Positions 10,704-19,989 of a DNA stretch of 64,000 nt are shown here, piece by piece. The notes under the pieces were generated by a model that was not told the origin of the DNA, searched no databases, and was given only the letters and a program-made list of their open reading frames with translations. Source of the stretch: Massilia sp. Se16.2.3 (GTDB taxonomy: Bacteria; Pseudomonadota; Gammaproteobacteria; Burkholderiales; Burkholderiaceae_D); NCBI RefSeq assembly GCF_014171595.1, contig NZ_CP050451.1, positions 1,116,001-1,180,000 of the forward strand. Direction: 5' to 3'. Positions within the stretch are counted from its first letter, which is position 1, and every line of letters begins with the position of its first letter. The translations under genes were made by a program, and so were the position numbers.

Positions 10704-11810
10704 TTAGATACGCATCGGCATGACGACGTACTTGAAGTCGCCATTGTCGGGAATCGAGATCAGGGCAGACGAATTCGAATCGCCCAGCGCGATGTTCACC
10801 TGGTCGCACTTCAGGTTGTTGAGCACGTCGAGCAGGTAAGTCACGTTGAAACCGATGTCGATCTGGTCGCCGCCGTAGTCGATTTCCAGTTCTTCGACTG
10901 CTTCTTCCTGGTCGGCATTGGTCGAGCTGATCTTCATGCTGCCCGGGGTGATGATGCAGCGCACGCCCTTGAACTTATCGCTGGTCATGATTGCGGCGCG
11001 CTGCAGCGAGCGCAGCAGTTCATCGCGGCTGATCGTGAAGTCGTTCTTGTAACCCTTCGGGATCACGCGGGTGTAGTCAGGGAATTTGCCTTCGACCAGC
11101 TTCGACACCAGTTCGATGTCGGCGAAAGTCAGTTTCACCTGCGAGGCGGCGATGTCGAGGCGCACGGTCTCGTCGCTTTCTTCCAGCAGGCGCTGCAGTT
11201 CGATGATGGTCTTGCGCGGGATGATGACTTCCTGGCGCTCGAAGGTCTGGTCCGCTTCGACCTGGCAGAAGGCAAGGCGGTGGCCGTCGGTGGCAACCGC
11301 GATGACCTTGTTACCGTCCAGGACCAGCAGCAGGCCGTTCAGGTAGTAGCGGATGTCCTGCTGGGCCATCGCGAAGTGCACCATGTTGAACAGGTGCTTC
11401 AAGGTCTTTTGCGGCAGGGTGACCGAGGCGTTGTGGGTTTCGGCGACCGAGACGGTCGGGAACTCTTCGGCGGCCAGGGTCTGCAGGGCGAAGCGCGATT
11501 TGCCGCTCTGGACGGTCAGGCGCTTGTTTTGCAGCGTCATGGTGACGTCGCCCGATTCCGGCAGCGCGCGCAGGATGTCGAGCAGCTTGCGGGCGGCGAC
11601 GGTGGTGCCGGTCACGTCTTCGCCGGAACCGATGTTCGCGAGCGTGGTGATCTGCACTTCGGTGTCGGTCGACAGGAAGGAAACGCTTTCGCCGTCCTTG
11701 CGGATGAGGATATTGGCCAGAATCGGCATGGTGTGCCGACGCTCGACAATACCGCTCACGATCTGCAGTGGCCGGAGAAGCGTGTCTCGGGTGGTTTTGA
11801 CCAATTGCAT
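10704..11810 (-). CDS. dnaN: DNA polymerase III beta subunit (sliding clamp)
   Basis: DnaN forms the ring-shaped clamp that tethers DNA polymerase III to its template. The 368-residue product starts MQLVKTTRDTLLRPLQIVSG and ends KYVVMPMRI, matching the family at both ends and in length. The ATG at 11810 is preceded by TGAGGACA; the open frame extends 54 codons further upstream, but that stretch is low-quality intergenic sequence. Unusually, 230 bp including a large palindromic repeat separates it from dnaA. It lies upstream of gyrB on the same strand. Confidence 0.97.
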   Translation of the reverse strand: MQLVKTTRDTLLRPLQIVSGIVERRHTMPILANILIRKDGESVSFLSTDTEVQITTLANIGSGEDVTGTTVAARKLLDILRALPESGDVTMTLQNKRLTVQSGKSRFALQTLAAEEFPTVSVAETHNASVTLPQKTLKHLFNMVHFAMAQQDIRYYLNGLLLVLDGNKVIAVATDGHRLAFCQVEADQTFERQEVIIPRKTIIELQRLLEESDETVRLDIAASQVKLTFADIELVSKLVEGKFPDYTRVIPKGYKNDFTISRDELLRSLQRAAIMTSDKFKGVRCIITPGSMKISSTNADQEEAVEELEIDYGGDQIDIGFNVTYLLDVLNNLKCDQVNIALGDSNSSALISIPDNGDFKYVVMPMRI

Positions 11811-11902
11811 AATTGTCCTCAGTGGGTGGTAACTTAAAGATCTACTTCGAAATGTTGCTGTAGCACTATTTTGCCGTGTGCTGGGTACAAATACAAACTT
11901 AT

Positions 11903-12037
11903 GTAGGGTGGACGGCTTGGCCGTCCACGCGTTCGACAAGCACCCGGATGTCGATACGCTGTTATGGTTCATTTCCGCCGGTTGAACGCGTGGAGTAGTT
12001 CAGGCCGGGGGCCTGAACTACGACCCGTCCACCCTAC
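11903..12037. repeat. Large REP-like palindromic repeat between dnaA and dnaN
   Basis: The element opens with GTAGGGTGGACGG and closes with CCGTCCACCCTAC. Inside are further hairpins: GGACGG/CCGTCC, CGCGTTC/GAACGCG, and GTAGTTCAGGCC/GGCCTGAACTAC. The closing CCACCCTAC motif recurs at 17872-17880, which suggests a dispersed family. It ends 3 bp before the dnaA stop codon, so a transcript from dnaA would fold strongly here. Confidence 0.75.
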
Positions 12038-12040
12038 GTT

Positions 12041-13432
12041 TTAACCCTTCAGCGTCTGTTCCAGCACGTGCAGCTCGTGGTTGCACTCGGCATTTTTCTG
12101 TCGGTCGCCGGCGATCTTGCGCACCGCGTGCAGCACGGTCGTGTGGTCGCGGCCGCCGAACAGCTCGCCGATCTCCGGCAGGCTCTTTTGCGTCAGCTCC
12201 TTGGCCAGGTACATCGCGATCTGGCGCGGGCGGGCGATGTTCGCCGGGCGCCGCTTCGAATACATGTCGGCGACCTTGATGTTGAAGAAGTCGGCAACCG
12301 TCTTCTGGATGTTCTCTACCGAGATCTGGCGGTTCTGCACCGACAGCAAATCCTTCAGGGCTTCCTTCACGATGTCGATCGTGATGTCCTTCCCGTGGAA
12401 GCGCGAATAGGCCAGGATCTTGCGCAGTGCGCCTTCCAGCTCGCGCACGTTCGAGCGCAGGTGTTTCGCAACAAAAAAGGCAACGTCGTCCGACAGGACC
12501 ACGCCTTCCGATTGCGCTTTCTTGAGCAGGATGGCCACGCGCATTTCCAGTTCCGGCGGTTCGATTGCGACCGTCAGGCCGGAGTCGAAGCGCGAAATCA
12601 GGCGGTCGTCCATGCCGGTGATTTCTTTCGGATAGGTATCCGAGGTGATGATGATCTGCTTCTTGGCCGCGATCAGCGCTTCGAACGCATAGAAGAACTC
12701 TTCCTGCGTGCGGCTTTTCCCGCCGAAGAACTGGATATCGTCGATCAGCAGCATGTCGAGCGAGTGGTAATAGTGCTTGAAGTCGTCGAAACCCTTGCGC
12801 TGGTAAGCGGTGACGACGTCGCGCACATACTGCTCGGCGTGGATGTAGCGGATGCGGGCGCCTGGGTTATCCACCATCACCTGGTTGCCGATCGCATGGA
12901 TCAAGTGGGTTTTACCGAGGCCGACGCCGCCGTAGAAGAACAGCGGGTTGTAGGACACGCCCGGGTTGTTCGCCACTTGAATGGCGGCGGCGCGCGCCAG
13001 CTGGTTGGCCTTACCGGTCACGAAGCTGTCAAAAGTCAGGTCCGGGTTGATGCGGCTCTGCTCGCGCTTCGGCGAGTTGGCGATGTTCAAGTTCTGCTGG
13101 GGTTCCGGCGCCGGGTTCATTGGCCTTAGCTGGCCCGGCTCTACCTGGTTCACGGGCGCAGGGCGCACGGCGTCCGGCTTTTTCGCGTTCAGGCGCGGAT
13201 CGAGGACGAACTGCACCTCGACCGGGGCTTCCCAGTACTGGCAGGCGAGGGCGGTGATGCGGTTGGCGAACTGCGTCTTGACCCAGTCGAGCTTGAAGCG
13301 GTTGGGCGCCGCGATGCGCAGTTTGCCGTCCTCGTAGTCGAGGGCGACGAGTGGCTTGATCCACGCGCTATATTGTTGCGGCGTCAGCTCGAGCTCCAGC
13401 TGCGCGGAAGCGGTCTGCCAAAAGTTTTCCAT
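12041..13432 (-). CDS. dnaA: Chromosomal replication initiator protein DnaA
   Basis: DnaA binds DnaA boxes at oriC and opens the duplex. The 463-residue product has the N-terminal domain ([24 protein letters not shown] cut at its usual start), a proline-rich linker around 90-115, Walker [11 protein letters not shown], Walker [10 protein letters not shown], and the C-terminal DNA-binding signature [15 protein letters not shown]. The ATG at 13432 gives the normal N-terminus, although no strong ribosome site is visible. The gene is divergent from rpmH, and the intervening region carries DnaA-box-like sites, so autoregulation is likely. Confidence 0.98.
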   Translation of the reverse strand: MENFWQTASAQLELELTPQQYSAWIKPLVALDYEDGKLRIAAPNRFKLDWVKTQFANRITALACQYWEAPVEVQFVLDPRLNAKKPDAVRPAPVNQVEPGQLRPMNPAPEPQQNLNIANSPKREQSRINPDLTFDSFVTGKANQLARAAAIQVANNPGVSYNPLFFYGGVGLGKTHLIHAIGNQVMVDNPGARIRYIHAEQYVRDVVTAYQRKGFDDFKHYYHSLDMLLIDDIQFFGGKSRTQEEFFYAFEALIAAKKQIIITSDTYPKEITGMDDRLISRFDSGLTVAIEPPELEMRVAILLKKAQSEGVVLSDDVAFFVAKHLRSNVRELEGALRKILAYSRFHGKDITIDIVKEALKDLLSVQNRQISVENIQKTVADFFNIKVADMYSKRRPANIARPRQIAMYLAKELTQKSLPEIGELFGGRDHTTVLHAVRKIAGDRQKNAECNHELHVLEQTLKG

Positions 13433-13766
13433 GTGCGGTGCTTAATGATACGTAACACGCTATTTTACCCGTCTCGCCGCAAGTTATCCACAGGTTGCCG
13501 CAGATTTTTCAACGCGAGCTGGGGATAAAGACGAAGTTATCCTCAGTGGAAACAACAGCTGCCTTGACAGCCTTGCGCCAAATAGAGTCTAATTCAGGGT
13601 TCCCTGTCCGCCCACCTGTCAGCCAAGCAATTGATGGTTGATAAATGCACGGACGATGCTAAGGCGTGACGCTGGCTTAACAACTGCGAACTGTCATTGG
13701 CGCCGATTCCTGACGAGAAGACGTCAGACCCGATTTGCACACTATTTTGCTTTAAGCGAGACCACC
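13433..13766. other. dnaA-rpmH intergenic region, candidate oriC / dnaA control region
   Basis: This 334-bp gap separates divergent dnaA and rpmH. It holds TTATCCACA (13484-13492, + strand, consensus DnaA box), TTATCCCCA on the - strand (13520-13528) and TTATCCTCA (13537-13545, + strand). A sigma70-type promoter for rpmH lies at 13564-13593. The dnaA/rpmH junction is a usual place for bacterial origins. Only three box-like sites were found, so it may be a dnaA regulatory region with oriC nearby. Confidence 0.65.
13564..13593 (+). promoter_or_regulatory. Sigma70-type promoter for the rpmH-rnpA-yidD-yidC operon
   Basis: TTGACA (13564-13569) is followed after 18 bp by TCTAAT (13588-13593). It points toward rpmH and leaves a leader of about 165 nt. 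Confidence 0.6.
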
Positions 13767-13901
13767 ATGAAACGTACTTACCAACCTTCCGTCGTCCGTC
13801 GCAAGCGCACGCACGGCTTCCGCGCACGCATGGCTACCCGTGGTGGCCGTCAAGTCCTGAACGCACGCCGCGCCAAGGGCCGCAAGCGTCTGGCTGTCTA
13901 A
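13767..13901 (+). CDS. rpmH: 50S ribosomal protein L34
   Basis: The 44-residue product MKRTYQPS...[11 protein letters not shown]...GRKRL has the full L34 signature and length. It is a very basic large-subunit ribosomal protein. The open frame extends upstream, but the ATG at 13767 gives the canonical start. rnpA begins 30 bp downstream, the usual rpmH-rnpA arrangement, so both are likely driven by the promoter at 13564. Confidence 0.97.
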   Translation: MKRTYQPSVVRRKRTHGFRARMATRGGRQVLNARRAKGRKRLAV

Positions 13902-13931
13902 GCCAGTTCGCTGCTCGACCCGCGGCCGGTC

Positions 13932-14363
13932 ATGCCAGGCGAAGGTTCGCACGACTTCGCGCGCGCTCGGCGCATTCTAAAAACGGATGAGTTTTCATCC
14001 GTTTTTCGTTTGCGGCCCACGCAAAAGTCCGCGCATTTCGTGCTCTATACCCGCCCCAGCCCGCTGCCCCATGCGCGGCTGGGCATTGTCGCGGCCAAGC
14101 GCTTCGCACCGCGGGCGGTCACCCGCAATACCATCAAGCGCGTCACCCGCGAACTGTTTCGTACGAACCAGATCGTGGCGGTCGACTGCATCGTGCGCCT
14201 GGCGCGTCCGGTGAACACCAAGGCTGGCCCGGCCACCAACAGCGCGCTCAAGCGCCTGCTGCACGCCGAACTGTCGCGCTTGCTTGGGTCGCAGCACCCG
14301 GACGCCCAGCGTCCACGCCGCCCGGCCCCGCCGGCGCCGGTGCCAACGCCGCCAACGCCATGA
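13932..14363 (+). CDS. rnpA: Ribonuclease P protein component
   Basis: RnpA is the protein cofactor of RNase P, which matures tRNA 5' ends. The 143-residue product carries the family RNR motif in context ([19 protein letters not shown]) and the N-terminal [12 protein letters not shown] segment. The C-terminal ~20 residues are a proline/alanine-rich tail ([17 protein letters not shown]), longer than in many family members and probably disordered. Its stop overlaps the yidD start (ATGA), indicating coupling. Confidence 0.95.
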   Translation: MPGEGSHDFARARRILKTDEFSSVFRLRPTQKSAHFVLYTRPSPLPHARLGIVAAKRFAPRAVTRNTIKRVTRELFRTNQIVAVDCIVRLARPVNTKAGPATNSALKRLLHAELSRLLGSQHPDAQRPRRPAPPAPVPTPPTP

Positions 14364-14620
14364 AAACCCTGCTCATCTGGATCGTGCGTGCCTACCGGCT
14401 CGTGCTGTCGCCGATGCTCGGGCAGAACTGCCGCTTTTATCCGTCCTGTTCCGGTTATGCCCTCGAGGCGCTCCAGTTGCACGGCGCGCTGCGCGGCAGC
14501 TGGCTGGCCGCGCGCCGCCTTGGCCGCTGCCATCCCCGGAACCCGGGCGGGCTCGATCCCGTGCCTCCGCGCCGGGACGGGCATTCCCACTCAGCCGCTT
14601 GCGGTTGCAACCACTCCTGA
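14360..14620 (+). CDS. yidD: Membrane protein insertion efficiency factor YidD
   Basis: YidD is a small membrane-associated protein that assists YidC-dependent insertion. The 86-residue product has the conserved [19 protein letters not shown] and the RCHPRNPGG segment. It overlaps rnpA by 4 bp and precedes yidC by 11 bp, the standard order. The C-terminal [12 protein letters not shown] tail is Cys/His-rich and could be a weak metal site, which is speculative. Confidence 0.95.
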   Translation: MKTLLIWIVRAYRLVLSPMLGQNCRFYPSCSGYALEALQLHGALRGSWLAARRLGRCHPRNPGGLDPVPPRRDGHSHSAACGCNHS

Positions 14621-14631
14621 TCAATACCTCA

Positions 14632-16293
14632 ATGGAAATCAATAAACGTACCATTCTGTGGGTTGTCTTCGCTTTCTCGATCTTCATCCTTTGGGATAAG
14701 TGGATGGTAGCGAACGGCAAGCAGTCGATGTTCTCGGGCGCGCCGCCGGCCAAGGTCGCCCAGGCACCCGCCGCCAATGCCACCACCGGTGTGCCGGCCG
14801 CCGGCGCCCAGGCAGGTGCCGCGCCAGGCGCGCCTGGCCAGGCCGCAGCGCCCGCAGCCGCGCCTGCCGAACGCATCACCATCACCACCGACGTCGTCAA
14901 GGCGGAAATCGACACCGTCGGCGGCGTGATTCGCCGCCTCGAGCTGCTGAAGTACCCGGACCACTTCGACAAGACGAAGAACCAGGTGCTGTTCAATGTG
15001 GGCGGCAACAACGTCTACCTGGGCCAGACCGGCCTCAGTGGTGCGACCCCGGCCGGCGCCATGCCGAACCATAACACCGTGTTCGTGCCGCGTCCGGGCG
15101 CGCGTACGCTCGACAACGGTAACACCGTGCAGCTCGTGCTCGACGCCGAGCAGGGCGGCGTCAAGCTCACCAAGACGCTGACTTTCAAGCGTGGCGACTA
15201 CGTCATCGACATGCGCCATGACGTCACGAACCTGACCGCGGCCCCGGTCCAGCCATGGCTCTACCTGCAGCTTCAGCACGACGGCAACAAGCCGGAAGGC
15301 AGCTCCTGGTTCAGCCCGAGCTTCACCGGCCCGACCCTGTTCACGCCGGAAGACAAGTACCAGAAGCTGTCCTTCGAAGCCATCGAGAAGAACAAGGCCG
15401 ACCATTCGAAGAAAGCCAACAGCGGCTGGGTAGCGATTTCCCAGCACTTCTTCGTCTCGGCCTTCATCCCGGCGGACAATGCCTCGCGCGACATCTACAC
15501 GCGCAAGGAAGCGACCAACCTGTACGCGATCGGCACCAACCAGCCGCTGGGCACCCTGCAGCCTGGCGCCACGGTCTCGAACACGGCGCGCCTGTACTCG
15601 GGCCCGCAGGACGAGAAGACCCTGGAAAAGATCACCCCGGGCCTGGAACTGGTGAAAGACTACGGCATGTTCGCGATCATCGCGAAACCGCTGTTCATGA
15701 TCATCGATTTTATTCATGGACTGCTGGGCAACTGGGGCTGGACCATCATCGTCTTCACGATCCTGATCAAGCTGGCCTTCTTCCCGCTGTCGGCCGCCGG
15801 CTACCGCAGCATGGCGAAGATGCGCGTGGTGACGCCGAAGATGCAGGCGATCCGCGAGCGCTTCAAGAACGACCCGATGAAGATGCAGCAGGCCACGATG
15901 GAGCTGTACAAGGCCGAGAAGATCAACCCGCTGGGCGGCTGCCTGCCGATCCTGGTGCAGATGCCGGTGTTCCTGGCCCTGTACTACGTGCTGCAGGCCT
16001 CCGTCGAGATGCGCGGCGCGCCGTGGATCGGCTGGATCACCGACCTGACCCAGCCTGACCCGTGGTTCATCCTGCCGGTGCTGTACGCGATCTCGATGTT
16101 CGTCACCGCCAAGCTGAACCCGCAGCCGGCCGACCCGATGCAGGCCAAGATGATGATGTTCATGCCGCTGGCGTTCTCGGTCATGTTCGTCTTCTTCCCG
16201 TCCGGCCTGGTCCTGTACTGGGTGGTGAACAACCTTGTGTCGATCGCGCAGCAGTGGGTCATTACCAAGAAGATGACGCCGGCCGCCAAGTAA
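14632..16293 (+). CDS. yidC: Membrane protein insertase YidC
   Basis: YidC inserts and folds inner-membrane proteins, alone or with SecYEG. The 553-residue product begins [20 protein letters not shown] (first membrane segment) and continues with an Ala/Pro-rich linker and a large periplasmic domain (about 80-340). The conserved insertase core follows: [44 protein letters not shown] and the final membrane segments near [16 protein letters not shown]. The open frame extends 116 codons further upstream across yidD; the ATG at 14632 is correct by homology. A strong terminator follows. Confidence 0.98.
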   Translation: MEINKRTILWVVFAFSIFILWDKWMVANGKQSMFSGAPPAKVAQAPAANATTGVPAAGAQAGAAPGAPGQAAAPAAAPAERITITTDVVKAEIDTVGGVIRRLELLKYPDHFDKTKNQVLFNVGGNNVYLGQTGLSGATPAGAMPNHNTVFVPRPGARTLDNGNTVQLVLDAEQGGVKLTKTLTFKRGDYVIDMRHDVTNLTAAPVQPWLYLQLQHDGNKPEGSSWFSPSFTGPTLFTPEDKYQKLSFEAIEKNKADHSKKANSGWVAISQHFFVSAFIPADNASRDIYTRKEATNLYAIGTNQPLGTLQPGATVSNTARLYSGPQDEKTLEKITPGLELVKDYGMFAIIAKPLFMIIDFIHGLLGNWGWTIIVFTILIKLAFFPLSAAGYRSMAKMRVVTPKMQAIRERFKNDPMKMQQATMELYKAEKINPLGGCLPILVQMPVFLALYYVLQASVEMRGAPWIGWITDLTQPDPWFILPVLYAISMFVTAKLNPQPADPMQAKMMMFMPLAFSVMFVFFPSGLVLYWVVNNLVSIAQQWVITKKMTPAAK

Positions 16294-16310
16294 GCCGAAC
16301 GCCGTCTTTG

Positions 16311-16340
16311 AAAGCCCGTGCATGTCACGGGCTTTTTTTA
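16311..16340 (+). terminator. Rho-independent terminator after yidC
   Basis: AAAGCCCGTG (16311-16320) and CACGGGCTTT (16326-16335) form a perfect 10-bp stem with a 5-nt loop, followed by a T-rich run. It separates yidC from mnmE. Confidence 0.9.
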
Positions 16341-16357
16341 TCAGCTACACTTTTCCT

Positions 16358-17738
16358 ATGAAGCTAGACACCTCTCCCATCGCGGCGATCGCCACCGCAC
16401 CCGGACGCGGCGGCATCGGCGTCGTCCGCGCCTCGGGCAAGTCGCTCGGCGTCCTGATCGAATCGCTGTTCCCCGGCACGACGCTGGCGCCGCGCCATGC
16501 CACCTATATTCCATTCAAGGCCGCCGACGGCAGCGTCATCGACCAGGGACTGGCCCTGTACTTCAAGGGACCGCATTCCTACACCGGCGAAGACGTGCTG
16601 GAACTGCATGGCCACGGCGGCCCCGTCGTGCTGCAGATGCTGCTGGCGCGCGTGCTGGAAGCGGGGGCGCGCGCATGGCCTGCGCCTGGCCGAGCCGGGC
16701 GAATTCACGCGCCGCGCTTACCTCAACGACAAGCTCGACCTGGCCCAGGCCGAGGCCGTGGCCGACCTGATCGACGCCTCGACCGAGGCGGCGGCGAAAT
16801 CGGCGTCGCAGTCGCTGTCGGGCGCGTTCTCCCAGGTGGTGCACCGCCTGGTCGAGCAGACCATCAATTTGCGCATGCTGGTCGAGGCCACGCTGGATTT
16901 TCCGGAAGAAGAAATCGATTTTCTCGAAAAATCGAATGCGCGCGGCCAGCTGGCCATGATCGTCGAATCGCTCGAACACGTGTTCCGCCAGGCCGCGCAA
17001 GGGGCGCTCCTGCGCGAGGGCCTGAACGTGGTGCTGGTGGGCCAGCCGAACGTCGGCAAATCCTCGCTATTGAATGCGCTGGCGGGGGCGGAGGTGGCGA
17101 TCGTCACGCCGATCGCCGGCACCACCCGCGACAAGGTCAGCGAGACGATCCAGATCGAGGGCATCCCGCTGAACATCATCGACACCGCCGGCATCCGCGC
17201 GATCGACGAGGGCATCGACGTGGTCGAGCGCATCGGCATCGAGCGCACCTGGGGAGAGGTCGGCAAGGCGGACGTGATCCTGCACCTGCTCGACGCCAAT
17301 CTCGGGCCGAGCGCCGCGGACGAAACCATCGTCGCCGCCTTCCCGCCCGGCGTGCCGGTGCTGCGCATCTGGAACAAGATCGATTTGTCCGGCCACCGCG
17401 CGGCGATCGACACCGCGCCGGACGCGACCCACCTGTACCTGTCGGCCAACGAGAAGACCGGCATCGACCTGTTGCGCGCGGAACTGCTGCGCATCGCGGG
17501 CTGGCAGCAGACCGGCGAATCGCTGTACTTGGCGCGTGAACGCCACCTGATCGCGTTGCGTGGCGCGCGCGAGCACCTGGAGATGGCGCGCCAGCACGCG
17601 GCGCAGGATGACCAGTCGCTCGACCTCTTTGCCGAGGAATTGCGCCTGGCGCAGGATCAGCTGTCGAGCATTACGGGGGAGTTCACGCCGGATGATTTGC
17701 TGGGGGTGATTTTTAGCCGGTTCTGTATCGGGAAGTGA
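16358..17738 (+). CDS. mnmE: tRNA modification GTPase MnmE (frameshifted in this sequence)
   Basis: MnmE works with MnmG in the 5-carboxymethylaminomethyl modification of wobble uridines. The first ~102 codons ([21 protein letters not shown]... [15 protein letters not shown]) are in one frame; from about 16670 the protein continues in the +1 frame ([23 protein letters not shown]). The break coincides with a five-G run at 16663-16667, and removing one G restores a 459-residue protein of normal length. The rest is intact: G1 [10 protein letters not shown]2 TTRDK, G3 DTAGIR, G4 NKID and the terminal FCIGK. A sequencing indel is more likely than true loss. Confidence 0.92.
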
Positions 17739-17822
17739 TGGTCTTTCGTCGGGTCGCGGCAGGCGAGGCGCTTGACCACGTGGGATCACCATCAATGATC
17801 CCGCTCCAGCTGAGGTAGCTCC

Positions 17823-17946
17823 GCTTCATGCCCCGTACCAACTGGCGATGATCCCGCGTGGGCTCGAGAGCCCACCCTACAAATGCTTCATGCCGCGTAC
17901 TGGCTGGCGATGATCTCGCGTGGGGTCAGAACCCACTCTACGAAAT
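17823..17946. repeat. Tandem pair of ~62-bp imperfect repeats with hairpin cores
   Basis: Two adjacent copies start with GCTTCATGCC (17823 and 17885). Each contains a GGCGATGAT segment and a hairpin such as GTGGGCTCGAGAGCCCAC followed by CCTAC or TCTAC. The CCACCCTAC motif is shared with the dnaA-dnaN repeat. The remainder of the gap between mnmE and 18037 shows no gene. Confidence 0.7.
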
Positions 17947-18036
17947 CGAAGCCATGTAGTCCGTGCATGCAGCGAGCCCGGCGCATGCCTCCGCGCGGCC
18001 GTGCTAGGCTCTCCCTGAGCAAACAGAGGAGTGACC

Positions 18037-18611
18037 ATGCCTGAGATGAACACCCGCGCACGGCGCACACTGCTGACGGGCCTGGCTGTGGCCGCCGGCG
18101 CCACGCTGCTGGCTTCCTGCGCGTCCATCCTTGGCCCGCGCGATGTCGACATCCCGCTGTCGTCACTGCAGGCCGGCCTCGAGCGCCGCTTCCCGCTCGA
18201 CCATCGCCTGCTGCAGCTGTTCGACCTGCGCCTGGCGCGCCCGCAATTGCGCCTGCTGCCGGGCGACCGCGTGTCGCTGACGGTCGAGGCGACGGTGGCC
18301 CAATCCTTCCTGCGCAATCCCTCGCCGGCACGCTGGCCTTGTCCGGGCGCCTGAACATCGACCCGGCACGCAGCGGCGTCTTCCTGGCCGAGCCGCGCAT
18401 CGAGCGCTTCGACATTGGCGGGCTCGATTCCGGAGTGCAGGCCCAGCTGGCACGCGCCGCCAACGGCGTGCTCGACCGGACCATGGTGGATATCCCCATC
18501 TACAGTTTCCGCATGGAGGAGCTGCGCTATGCCGGCGTGCAGTATGTGCCAACCCGGATCGCCACCACGGCGAACGGCTTGCGCGTGTCGCTCGAGCCCG
18601 AAAAGCGCTGA
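18037..18611 (+). CDS. DUF1439-type lipoprotein (frameshifted in this sequence)
   Basis: ATG 18037 has AGAGGAG 6 nt upstream. The first frame gives a signal peptide with lipobox (ATLLASC) and the DUF1439-like DVDIPLSSLQAGLERRFPLDHRLLQLFDLRLARPQ cut across strands. At about 18322-18345 the coding sense passes to the next frame (GTLALSGRLNIDPARSG, RIERFDIGGL, DIPIYSFRMEEL, LRVSLEPEKR). Adding one base near 18323 (for example AAT to AAAT) restores a ~191-residue lipoprotein. The function of this YceB-like family is unknown; an outer-membrane lipid-anchored location is inferred. Confidence 0.8.
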
Positions 18612-18949
18612 ACCGCACGCCCCCTTGCCAACAAGCCGTCCATGGCAGCGCGCACGCTTGCTTCGGCGCGAAAAACCTTATCAATAATGCTAAGCTTTTC
18701 TCAGCTGGCACGGCCTTCCGTGCCGTTCGCGCAGGCTATTCCGCGATCTGTTGTTCCCTTGCTGCACCTGTCGGACGACAGGAACAACGTCATTGCGGCG
18801 CAGGCAGGTTGAGCGCACACTGGGCATCGATAACGGCTGTGGCAGGGCTGCCGCGCACGGAATCCGGATTTGCGATTGATCATGCCTGGGATGTTCCACT
18901 GAAGTAATCTTGTTTGATGACTTGACGTGCTGCCGGTAAGGGGTAGACC
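18612..18949. other. 338-bp intergenic stretch with no recognised gene
   Basis: No convincing coding frame or RNA family was recognised. The only clear structure is a perfect 7-bp hairpin GGCACGG-CCTT-CCGTGCC at 18707-18724 without a T-run. Confidence 0.6.
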
Positions 18950-19156
18950 TTGGAAACGATACAAGACAGTTTGATGAACGACAGTGCGGCAGCGGAACCG
19001 CTGGCTGCGGGGGGCGTCCAGGCACGTCCCACACGCCTGAGCCTGCCACCGAAAGGATCGTGCTGGTATTGCGAGAAGCCGGTCGACAGCGTACGCCGCT
19101 TCTGCGGCAAGGACTGCACCGACGCCTTCGACGAAGAAGCCGAATACACGCGCTGA
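18950..19156 (+). CDS. Small zinc-ribbon-like protein with two CxxC/CxxxC knuckles
   Basis: The frame encodes 68 residues from a TTG with AAGGGG 6 nt upstream; an ATG at 18974 would give 60 residues and has a weaker site. The C-terminal half holds CWYCEKPVDSVRRFCGKDC, a C-x2-C...C-x3-C arrangement that looks like a zinc knuckle, followed by DAFDEEAEYTR. Nothing more specific was recognised. Its neighbours (lipoprotein upstream, convergent HPt gene downstream) give no clue to function. A nucleic-acid or protein-binding adaptor is possible but not supported. Confidence 0.65.
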   Translation: METIQDSLMNDSAAAEPLAAGGVQARPTRLSLPPKGSCWYCEKPVDSVRRFCGKDCTDAFDEEAEYTR

Positions 19157-19335
19157 GCGCGTTTCACCTCATCCATATGGCGGCGCAACTCGCTCCGCGT
19201 CTTTCGCGGCACGCCGCCGTTTTCAGCGTCGGGTTGTTGGCGCCGCTCTTGTGTCTGGCATTGCGTCCGGCAATGTGTCAGACCGAACGCCGGGCGGTGT
19301 GCTTTCCGGCGGCTAAGGTGCCGCGCATTTGCCGC

Positions 19336-19985
19336 TCATTTGCCGCCCAGGTGGCGCTCCGTTCCCGCATTGCGTGACCGGCCGAGCAGTTCCAGCGCGC
19401 GTTCGTAGTCGAAAGCCGTGACAGCCGCGCTGAGGTCGGCACTGGTACGCTCGCCGAGCTCCCTGCGCAGGGTTGCGCCTGCCGCCTCCACCAGTTCGAT
19501 CGCCGCGCCGTCGCCGCTGCCGAGCAGCGCGCGCAGCCGGCCCACGACGTCGGTGCCGGTGTCCAGCGGCGGTGCGCTGCGCTCCTCCGGCGCCAGCAAG
19601 TCGTCCAGGTATGCAGGCACCGCGCCGGGGCGGCATCGAGGTGCGCGAGCAGGGCGTCGAACAGGGGCGTGCCTGGCGCCGGTGTCCTGAGACGCAATGC
19701 CTCCTCCAGCGCCATCGCCGCGCCATGCAAGGGTCCAGCCTCGATCATGCCGGCCGCACCCTTGAGCGTGTGCACCAGGCGCCGCGCCAGCGGCAGGTCG
19801 GCATTTGCCAGCGCACGACCGATGGCCGGGCCGGCAACGCGGTAATCGCCCCGAAAGCGCGCCAGTGCGCGCAGGTAGATCGTGCGGTTGCCCATCAGGC
19901 GCTCGATGCCGGCCGCCACGTCCACGTCGGGCACCGTTGCGGTGTCCTTCGAAGGGGAAGCGAGGGCCGGATCGGGCGTCGTCAT
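19336..19985 (-). CDS. Histidine phosphotransfer (HPt) domain protein (frameshifted in this sequence)
   Basis: The first ~120 residues carry an HPt four-helix bundle with the phospho-accepting segment LARRLVHTLKGAAGMI (H72). Near 19615-19640 the sense moves to another frame, which continues with a second helical segment (LDDLLAPEERSAPP, VVGRLRALLGSGDGAAIELVEAAGATLRREL, AVTAFDYERALELLGR) to a stop at 19336. One missing base, plausible in the GGCGCGG stretch, explains it. HPt proteins relay phosphate from hybrid sensor kinases to response regulators; no kinase gene is adjacent. The gene starts 4 bp after the CAP gene stop, so the two may share a transcript. Confidence 0.78.
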
Positions 19986-19989
19986 CCGC

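Noticed and set aside
14629..16323. 564-codon open frame opposite yidC
   Set aside because: Antisense shadow of yidC with repetitive Arg/His/Asp composition.
18707..18724. Hairpin as a terminator for the DUF1439 gene
   Set aside because: The 7-bp stem is perfect but is followed by no T-run and lies nearly 100 bp past the stop codon.
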